NCBI GenBank assembly: GCA_021785375.1
Contig: JAJYFQ010000068.1
Coordinates: 1-5,110, forward strand
Direction: 5' to 3'
DNA: 5,110 nucleotides
Source of the DNA: Microcaldota archaeon
Lineage (GTDB): Archaea; Micrarchaeota; Micrarchaeia; Micrarchaeales; CABMGC01
The translations under genes and the position numbers were made by a program. Below, in pieces: positions 1-4,322 of the stretch (positions are counted from its first letter, which is position 1; every line of letters begins with the position of its first letter). Below the pieces are notes generated by a model that was not told the origin of the DNA, made no database searches, and was given only the letters and a program-made list of their open reading frames with translations.

Positions 1-86
1 GGGCAATGACGATCCCGAGAGGCACATTCAACCTCACGGACAAGAACGCGGGAGCGTATGATGGCGCGCTTTCGATGCCTGGCTGA
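1..86 (+). CDS. 3' end of an unidentified protein-coding gene (partial)
   Basis: The third plus-strand frame is open from the window edge to a TGA at 84-86 and gives a protein-like tail ending in the residues AYDGALSMPG. About 19 of its 27 codons end in G or C, like the clear genes of this window. The other two plus frames either stop early or are full of CGA/CGC/CGT arginine codons, which the clear genes mostly avoid in favour of AGG/AGA. The fragment is too short for any family to be recognised. It lies in the same direction as the regulator that follows, but 251 non-coding bases separate them, so co-transcription is doubtful. It could still be a chance open frame. Confidence 0.4.
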   Translation, partial: AMTIPRGTFNLTDKNAGAYDGALSMPG

Positions 87-116
87 AGGATGTCGCAGCA
101 TACTGCAGAAGAAGAT

Positions 117-190
117 GGGACTTGGGTGGCGAAGCGGCAGGATAATCCCTGCTGCCCCACCATCCTGGACTGTCCCCCACACCCCCTCTT
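117..190 (+). other. imperfect stem-loop followed by pyrimidine tract (possible terminator or structured RNA)
   Basis: Three nested helices can be drawn. GGGAC (117-121) pairs with GTCCC (172-176), GGTGG (125-129) with CCACC (157-161), and GCGGCAGG (134-141) with CCTGCTGC (148-155, one G-U pair), closing a six-base ATAATC loop. The stem is followed by an almost pure pyrimidine run to 190 (CCCCCACACCCCCTCTT). It starts about 30 bases after the stop of the upstream partial gene, so a 3' end structure or terminator for that gene is the simplest reading. A stable small RNA is the alternative. It does not fit a tRNA: no T-loop consensus and no seven-base anticodon loop on either strand. Confidence 0.4.
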
Positions 191-217
191 AAAGTGTATA
201 GGTATAGTGTAATGATC

Positions 218-228
218 TATTATAAATA
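218..228 (+). promoter_or_regulatory. TATA-like box, possible distal promoter
   Basis: The stretch TATTATAAATA resembles the archaeal TATA consensus. It would place a transcription start near 245-255, upstream of the inverted repeat and about 90 nt before the regulator's start codon. If used, it would give a transcript with a leader, unlike the proximal box at 310-318. The whole stretch 188-250 is AT-rich, so a chance match is possible. Confidence 0.3.
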
Positions 229-267
229 CCTTGAGGAATTGTTAGGTATAACTGAGGGATATTTTCA

Positions 268-304
268 TTTTTGCTAAACGGTTCGCATGCGGTATTAGCA
301 AAAA
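268..304. repeat. perfect 10-bp inverted repeat, operator candidate
   Basis: TTTTTGCTAA at 268-277 is the exact reverse complement of TTAGCAAAAA at 295-304, with a 17-base spacer. The spacer contains a second, eight-base palindrome, CGCATGCG (284-291), close to the centre of the outer repeat. The element ends six bases before the TATA box of the regulator gene. Read as RNA on either strand the stem begins with Ts and ends with As, the reverse of a U-tract terminator, so a protein binding site is the better reading. Lrp/AsnC proteins commonly bind palindromic sites next to their own promoters, so autoregulation by the adjacent regulator is inferred, not shown. Confidence 0.6.
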
Positions 305-320
305 CAAGAATATATATACT
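305..320 (+). promoter_or_regulatory. BRE/TATA promoter of the tandem Lrp regulator gene
   Basis: A purine-rich CAAGAA followed by TATATATA (311-318) looks like an archaeal BRE plus TATA box. Its centre is about 24 nt upstream of the ATG at 338, the distance expected when transcription starts at or next to the start codon. No Shine-Dalgarno motif precedes 338. Together this suggests a leaderless mRNA. Confidence 0.65.
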
Positions 321-337
321 TTCACAGCGGAAAATGT

Positions 338-1381
338 ATGTTGGATGTGGCGATGAAGGAGTACAGCTACACTAAGAAGATGCTGATGAGGGAGCTCGGG
401 GAGGACTCGCGCCTCTCCGTGACAGACCTTGCGAAGAGGATCGGATGCTCGAGGAACACGGTGGTCAGCAACATAAAGGCGCTGGAGAAGGAGCTCGGGC
501 TTAGATACGGGATCGAGTTCAACAGGCCTATGCTCGGTCTGGCGCAGACGCACGTCATAAGGGTGAGATTCGGGAGGAAGCCCAGCGCGAAGGCCTTGAG
601 GGAGCTCTTCAGGGAGGACCACATGGCCCAGTTCGTTGCACTGACGCACGGCGACTTCGACATGTTCATAAGCGTGACTTCGACGTCGGCAGAGGAGTAC
701 ATGGGGTGGGGGGTGCGCACCACCACCAGGCTTCTCGACTATATGCCCGAGTTCTTCCCCTCGATGGTGGGGCTCAAGCACACGGGATTCACCCCGGTCT
801 CCAACGAGATGCTCCGCAGGCTCAGCGGACAGAGGGCGGAGTTCGATGACCTCGACACGCGCATACTCGTGCTCCTCAACTCGGACTCGAGGCAGGGATA
901 CAAGGAGATGGCAAGGAAGCTGGGCGAGAACATGGAGACCGTGCGCTACAGGGTGAGGAGGCTTTCCGGGAGGGGTGCCATACGGAGGTTTACGGCAATG
1001 GCCAGGAAGCCCCCAACGAACTACAACACACTCTTCTTCGTGAACTTCAGATTCTCCCCAAGGCTCATGGAGCGAGTTGCCGAAGCGCAGAGGTACTATC
1101 TCTCGGGGGAAGAGGGAGTTCGGATAGTGAACAGGTTCCAGCTCCTTGCGCTCACCAGCGGCAGCGACATCCTCTTCGGATTCGGCTGTTTTGAGAATGA
1201 GGAGCAGGCGATACGGGACGTGGTGCTCTTCCATAAGGAGGTATACAAGGATGACAACCCGGTCATAAACTTCGCCATGATAGATGAGGTGGTGAAGGGC
1301 GAGCTGGCGGCGAGAAACATAGACATAAAGAAGGACTTCAGGCCGGTAAGCCTGCTGACAGAACCTGCGAAAGAAGAATGA
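338..1381 (+). CDS. tandem (double) Lrp/AsnC-family transcriptional regulator
   Basis: A 347-residue DNA-binding regulator, about twice the length of ordinary Lrp/AsnC proteins (about 150). It reads as two complete units in series. Unit 1 has a winged helix-turn-helix at about residues 12-56 (recognition region DLAKRIGCSRNTVVSNIKAL) and an alpha/beta RAM-like effector domain at about 70-145 with the stretch ALTHGDFDMFISV. Unit 2 has a second winged helix-turn-helix at about 168-218 (EMARKLGENMETVRYRVRRL) and a second RAM-like domain at about 228-318 with ALTSGSDILFGF. The matching G-D motifs sit at the same place in each half, which supports an internal duplication. One chain could therefore mimic a classical Lrp dimer. 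The start at 338 is chosen from the TATA spacing; an in-frame ATG at 353 is the alternative. The end lies 38 bases before the PPOX start at 1420, suggesting an operon. Ligand and targets are unknown. Confidence 0.85.
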   Translation: MLDVAMKEYSYTKKMLMRELGEDSRLSVTDLAKRIGCSRNTVVSNIKALEKELGLRYGIEFNRPMLGLAQTHVIRVRFGRKPSAKALRELFREDHMAQFVALTHGDFDMFISVTSTSAEEYMGWGVRTTTRLLDYMPEFFPSMVGLKHTGFTPVSNEMLRRLSGQRAEFDDLDTRILVLLNSDSRQGYKEMARKLGENMETVRYRVRRLSGRGAIRRFTAMARKPPTNYNTLFFVNFRFSPRLMERVAEAQRYYLSGEEGVRIVNRFQLLALTSGSDILFGFGCFENEEQAIRDVVLFHKEVYKDDNPVINFAMIDEVVKGELAARNIDIKKDFRPVSLLTEPAKEE

Positions 1382-1411
1382 TTATTATAGTTTTCCGGCC
1401 AGATCATAATC

Positions 1412-1416
1412 GTGAT
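1412..1416 (+). promoter_or_regulatory. Shine-Dalgarno-like GTGAT that helps decide the PPOX start
   Basis: GTGAT, complementary to part of the archaeal 16S 3' end (GGAGGTGAT complement), lies three bases before the ATG at 1420. The spacing is short. The competing ATG at 1378, which overlaps the regulator's stop as ATGA, has no such motif. AT-rich sequence at 1380-1392 could also be a weak internal promoter. Confidence 0.4.
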
Positions 1417-1419
1417 AGC

Positions 1420-1806
1420 ATGGTGGCACTGCCGGAAAAGGCAAGGAAGCTCATAGATGGGAAGAACTTCGCCAACTTTGCGACGCTGATGAAGGACGGA
1501 TCGCCGCAGATAACGACGACGTGGATCGACCGCGACGGGGACACGGTGCTGATAAACACGACGAGGGGCAGGGTGAAGACAAGGAACGTCGAGCGCGACC
1601 CCAGGATAGCGATAGGGATATTCAGCATGGACGACCCGTACGATGCGGCGTACATACGCGGCAGGGTCGTCGAGATAACGGGCAATGGAGCGGAAGAGCA
1701 CATAGACAGGCTCTCCCACAAGTACGTCGGCACGGACTACCGCCAGCACGGAGACAGGGTCATACTGAGGATAGAGCCCCTTCGGATAGTGGTGCAGAAG
1801 CCGTGA
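1420..1806 (+). CDS. PPOX-class split-barrel protein, F420- or flavin-dependent type
   Basis: A 128-residue protein of the pyridoxamine 5'-phosphate oxidase-like split beta-barrel superfamily, of the small type that includes F420-dependent members such as mycobacterial Rv1155. Visible landmarks are the N-terminal helix and first strand (NFANFATLMKDGSPQIT, residues 16-32), the strand WIDRDGDTVLINTT (35-48), the cofactor-phosphate signature RGRVKTRNVERDPRIAI (49-65), the strand AAYIRGRVVEI (77-87) and the closing strand DRVILRIEPLRIVVQ (112-126). These proteins usually form cytoplasmic homodimers that bind F420 or FMN and reduce small organic substrates; the substrate here cannot be told. The 1420 start matches the usual N-terminus of the family, whereas starting at 1378 would add 14 residues with no family counterpart. 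It lies 38 bases after the Lrp gene, so it probably shares that transcript. Its TGA abuts the permease stop from the opposite strand. Confidence 0.82.
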   Translation: MVALPEKARKLIDGKNFANFATLMKDGSPQITTTWIDRDGDTVLINTTRGRVKTRNVERDPRIAIGIFSMDDPYDAAYIRGRVVEITGNGAEEHIDRLSHKYVGTDYRQHGDRVILRIEPLRIVVQKP

Positions 1807-1809
1807 TCA
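1804..1809. other. back-to-back convergent stop codons (TGATCA)
   Basis: The plus-strand TGA of the PPOX gene (1804-1806) and the minus-strand TGA of the permease gene (1807-1809) form one palindromic TGATCA. There is no intergenic base, so each transcript must end inside the other gene. Confidence 0.9.
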
Positions 1810-3150
1810 ACGCCGCACTCGCTCGTGCGGCTCGTGGAGTTTCCTGTCCACGGCAAGGACGTTCCCGCGATTAAGGAGGACGTATATTATTATTCCGGAG
1901 ATCGGGAGCATAAGCCCGAGTGCCACGCTCTGCACATCGAACTGCGTCAGGAGCGCGAGGCACGAGACGAGCCCGATCAGCCCGTTCACGGAGAGCCATC
2001 CGATGCTGAGCGGGGCCCTGAAAGGCCTCTTGAGGTGCGGGGCAACTCTTCTCAGATGGATGAGTGACAGGTTCACCATGGCGAAGGTCAGTAGGGAACC
2101 GAAGCTCGTTATCCGGGCGACGAGGCCGATTCCGCCGAGGGAGAGGAATGCAAAAGCCACAAGCAGGGTTGCAATAGAAGCAACGAAGGGAGCTCCGGAC
2201 TTCTTTGACACCGTGCCGAGTACTCCAGGGAGTGACCCCTCGCGTGCCATCCCGTAGATTATCCTTGACCCGGTTATCAGAAGGACAAGTGTGGTGTTGA
2301 GGGTGGTGAGAAGCGCTGCCGCAGTGAGTATGTCGAACGCAGGAGATCCGAGGGCGGCAGACGCTGCGAGTGCCAGCGGGGCATCGGACGTGGAGAGCTT
2401 CTGCCATGGCACAAGGCTCACGGCAGCGATGCCCACAAGAACGTACAGTATCGTGGTTATTGCCAGGGAGACCATCAATCCCTTGGGGATGGTCCTTCCC
2501 GGATCCTTGGTCTCCTCGGAAAGGTTGGCCACGTTGTCGAATCCTATGTACGCAAAAAAGACGAGTATCGCCGCACCAACGACTCCGGTGATGCCGGTGC
2601 CCGCACCCTGGAGATAGTTGACGGAGCCGAACCTGTGTGAGCCGGCAAGTATCACTATCGCAAGACCGATAACTGCCACGATGCTCAGGACCATGTTTAC
2701 CCGTAGAGATTGTTTTATTCCGAGAATCGCCACTACGGTGAGGAATGCGAGAAGCGCTGCGGCGACCAGCAACACCGGGGCCTGGAATACCGACTGGAAG
2801 TAGAGCGCAAATCCCATCGAAACCGTTGCGGCGGCCACTATCTCGGTTACCAGCATGACCCACTCGGCCAGGAAGGAGAGCATCCTGTTTCCATAGGCCC
2901 TTCCGATGTAGATGTACTCCGAAGCGGCCTTGGGGTACATCGCAGCTAGCTCTGCGTATGATAGGCCCGTGAAGAGCGCGACGACGGCACCGATGAGGAA
3001 TGCAAGCCAGATCTCGTTTCCCGCGAGTCCCGAAGCGGCACCGACAAGGACGTATATTCCTGCGCCGATGATGTTGCCTACGCCATAGGCTACGACCTGG
3101 AAGAGCCCCGCCTCCCTTCTTAGACCCTTTTGTTCTTTCATGTTAGCCAT
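1807..3150 (-). CDS. APC-superfamily amino-acid permease
   Basis: A 447-residue integral membrane transporter of the amino acid-polyamine-organocation superfamily, of usual length, with about twelve hydrophobic segments. It carries the family landmarks in order: GVGNIIGAGIYVLVG in TM1 (23-37), the broken substrate-binding helix; SYAELAAMYPKAASEYIYI after TM2 (64-82), in which the more usual glycines after PxA are replaced by A-S-E; FFAYIGFDNVANLSEE and TKDPGRTIPKG across TM6 and the following loop (198-224); SRIIYGMAREGSLP after TM8 (295-308); and KRPFRAP before the last helices (374-380). The C-terminal tail is short, basic and cytosolic. It most likely imports amino acids by proton symport or exchange; which amino acid is not readable. 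It is the second gene of a probable two-gene unit, 20 nt after the glycosidase. The 3150 start is set by the GGTGA motif six bases upstream; an in-frame ATG at 3141 is possible. Confidence 0.93.
   Translation of the reverse strand: MANMKEQKGLRREAGLFQVVAYGVGNIIGAGIYVLVGAASGLAGNEIWLAFLIGAVVALFTGLSYAELAAMYPKAASEYIYIGRAYGNRMLSFLAEWVMLVTEIVAAATVSMGFALYFQSVFQAPVLLVAAALLAFLTVVAILGIKQSLRVNMVLSIVAVIGLAIVILAGSHRFGSVNYLQGAGTGITGVVGAAILVFFAYIGFDNVANLSEETKDPGRTIPKGLMVSLAITTILYVLVGIAAVSLVPWQKLSTSDAPLALAASAALGSPAFDILTAAALLTTLNTTLVLLITGSRIIYGMAREGSLPGVLGTVSKKSGAPFVASIATLLVAFAFLSLGGIGLVARITSFGSLLTFAMVNLSLIHLRRVAPHLKRPFRAPLSIGWLSVNGLIGLVSCLALLTQFDVQSVALGLMLPISGIIIYVLLNRGNVLAVDRKLHEPHERVRR
1812..1831. repeat. 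perfect 7-bp stem-loop at the convergent gene ends
   Basis: GCCGCAC (1812-1818) and GTGCGGC (1825-1831) are exact reverse complements around a six-base loop. The element lies in the last codons of the permease gene and six bases past the PPOX stop. It could slow polymerase or protect the 3' end of the PPOX transcript. No convincing T-tract follows on either strand, so the terminator role is uncertain. Confidence 0.4.
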
Positions 3151-3156
3151 GCCCTG

Positions 3157-3161
3157 TCACC
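3157..3161 (-). promoter_or_regulatory. Shine-Dalgarno GGTGA of the permease gene
   Basis: On the minus strand GGTGA lies in the 20-nt gap between the glycosidase stop and the permease ATG, with a six-base spacer. This marks the permease as an internal operon gene with its own ribosome site, in contrast to the TATA-led, probably leaderless start of the first gene. Confidence 0.75.
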
Positions 3162-3170
3162 GCACCTTCT

Positions 3171-4265
3171 TCAGCCTTGAGCCGGCATGTGTGAGGTGCT
3201 GTTGCTGACGAAGTAGAGGAATGAGTGCCAGGACTCCTTCGGCTGGAGTGTGGTTGAGTTCAGGAGCCCGTAGTCAAGGCCTCTTGCCACGGCTCCCTCG
3301 AGGTGGAACCAGTACACCTTACTGACAAACGGATACGACGAGTAGAACTCCATGTCCTGGCGAAGGAACGTGTTCTGCTCCTGCTCCGTGAAGCTTATCC
3401 CAAGGGTCTGGTTGCCGTTTGACGGAAGCCCCGTCTCGGTTATCCATATCGGCTTTCCTGTCAGGTTCTCGTACAGGTTGACAGTGAAGTTCAGCTCTTC
3501 GGCAACAGTGGCATTGCCCGAAAGGCTCTGGTTGAGACCATAGTAGGGAAGGATGTACGAATGCAGGGAGATAGCATCGCAGTACTTGAATGCGCCGTAG
3601 CTCCAGACCTGCGCGTAGAAGGGGTACTCGTTCTGGACCGCACCGAACGGAAATGTCTGCGCGCCCCCAAAGCAGACGACCGTGGCGTTTGGGTCCCTGC
3701 TCTTTATGATCTCCGATGCGCTCCTTATCATGTTGTAGTAGTTGAGCGCACTTCCGTTCTCGTATCCCCCCATGAACTGCCTTATTAGGGGCTCGTTGTA
3801 TATCTCCCACTGATGGACCTCGGGATAGTCGGCGAGCGCCTGCTCTACCGTGGCATTCCACGTGGCGAGCGTCCAGTTGCAGTTTGATGCGCACCCGTAT
3901 CTCGAGGTCTGCGCGCCGAGAGTCACGTAATCAAGTATGCCAAGGTAGCTTCCTCCTGCCCTCGTCACGTTGGAGACGAAGTCCATCTCCCCCTGGTTCA
4001 GGCCTATGTCTGCCCTGAAGCACGTTATCCCGTTCTCAACGGCGTAGGCCATCGCAGTTGCATTTGACGATGCGTCGAGGCAGAATTGTTGGCCGTATCT
4101 CGAGGAGGAGACGGATGACGTCGGAGCCAAGAGAGTTGTAGACGGGGATTGATACGTGGTAGTGGACCCGGGCATCTGCCCCTTGATGCCGAGACGCGGA
4201 TAAACGGCAAGTGAAGCCGCAACCGCAACAATAACTATGGCAAGCAGCACGTGCTTTAAATCCAT
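3171..4265 (-). CDS. membrane-anchored secreted glycoside hydrolase, clan GH-A TIM barrel
   Basis: A 364-residue extracytoplasmic protein. Residues 5-22 are a hydrophobic signal or anchor segment after MDLK. Residues 33-56 are a Ser/Thr/Pro-rich linker, and the rest reads as a (beta/alpha)8 glycosidase. The likely acid/base is Glu158 in HQWEIYNEP (151-159) and the likely nucleophile Glu277 in KPIWITETGLPS (271-282), the strand-4 and strand-7 pattern of clan GH-A (GH5/GH39/GH53-like folds). Other barrel landmarks are FRADIG (83-88), LHSY (234-237) and KVYWFHLEG (316-324). It has six cysteines after the linker and 13 N-X-S/T sequons, fitting an exposed, glycosylated, disulfide-bonded protein. 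The exact family and substrate cannot be told; a glycan of the cell surface or external polysaccharide is possible. It is the first gene of a probable unit with the permease. The ATG at 4265 is set by the upstream TATA-like box about 25 nt away; no Shine-Dalgarno motif is seen. Confidence 0.82.
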   Translation of the reverse strand: MDLKHVLLAIVIVAVAASLAVYPRLGIKGQMPGSTTTYQSPSTTLLAPTSSVSSSRYGQQFCLDASSNATAMAYAVENGITCFRADIGLNQGEMDFVSNVTRAGGSYLGILDYVTLGAQTSRYGCASNCNWTLATWNATVEQALADYPEVHQWEIYNEPLIRQFMGGYENGSALNYYNMIRSASEIIKSRDPNATVVCFGGAQTFPFGAVQNEYPFYAQVWSYGAFKYCDAISLHSYILPYYGLNQSLSGNATVAEELNFTVNLYENLTGKPIWITETGLPSNGNQTLGISFTEQEQNTFLRQDMEFYSSYPFVSKVYWFHLEGAVARGLDYGLLNSTTLQPKESWHSFLYFVSNSTSHMPAQG

Positions 4266-4282
4266 ACACGTAATTCCATATG

Positions 4283-4297
4283 AGCATTTTTAATGCT
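4283..4297. promoter_or_regulatory. palindromic TATA-like element in the divergent intergenic region
   Basis: AGCATT-TTT-AATGCT is a perfect six-base inverted repeat around three Ts. Its AT-rich core reads ATTAAAAAT on the minus strand and is centred about 25 nt before the glycosidase ATG at 4265, the right place for the TATA box of a leaderless transcript. On the plus strand it is about 33 nt before the transporter ATG at 4323. It may serve one or both directions, or be a regulator site overlapping the promoter. Confidence 0.5.
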
Positions 4298-4311
4298 TAT
4301 CCGATCAGTAT

Positions 4312-4317
4312 GGTGGT
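4312..4317 (+). promoter_or_regulatory. Shine-Dalgarno-like GGTGGT before the ArsB/NhaD-type gene
   Basis: GGTGGT matches GGTGAT at five of six bases and ends five bases before the ATG at 4323. It favours that start over the in-frame ATG at 4293, which would add ten residues (MLIRSVWWSA) unlike a transporter N-terminus. Confidence 0.4.
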
Positions 4318-4322
4318 CGGCT

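Noticed and set aside
57..86. C/D-box-like words (ATGATGG and CTGA) suggesting a guide RNA
   Set aside because: Box C is imperfect, the spacing is too short for C/D plus C'/D' boxes, and both words lie in the probable coding tail.
117..176. Possible tRNA in the structured intergenic segment
   Set aside because: No T-arm consensus (GGTTCGAATCC type), no seven-base anticodon loop, and no seven-pair acceptor stem on either strand.
212..277. 21-codon open frame (begins MIYYKYLEEL) before the regulator
   Set aside because: It lies in AT-rich promoter-like sequence, overlaps a TATA-like box and one arm of the inverted repeat, and has no ribosome site. Probably chance.
242..1234. Long minus-strand open frame (330 codons) opposite the Lrp gene
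   Set aside because: Its translation is dominated by Arg, His, Pro, Glu and Val, typical of a mirror frame of a GC-rich gene. It has no recognisable domain, and it lies opposite a clear two-unit Lrp protein with a good promoter.
1871..2863. Long minus-strand open frame (330 codons) inside the permease
   Set aside because: It is a shifted frame of the permease on the same strand, rich in Arg, Gly, His and Cys, with no start signal. The permease frame carries all the APC motifs.
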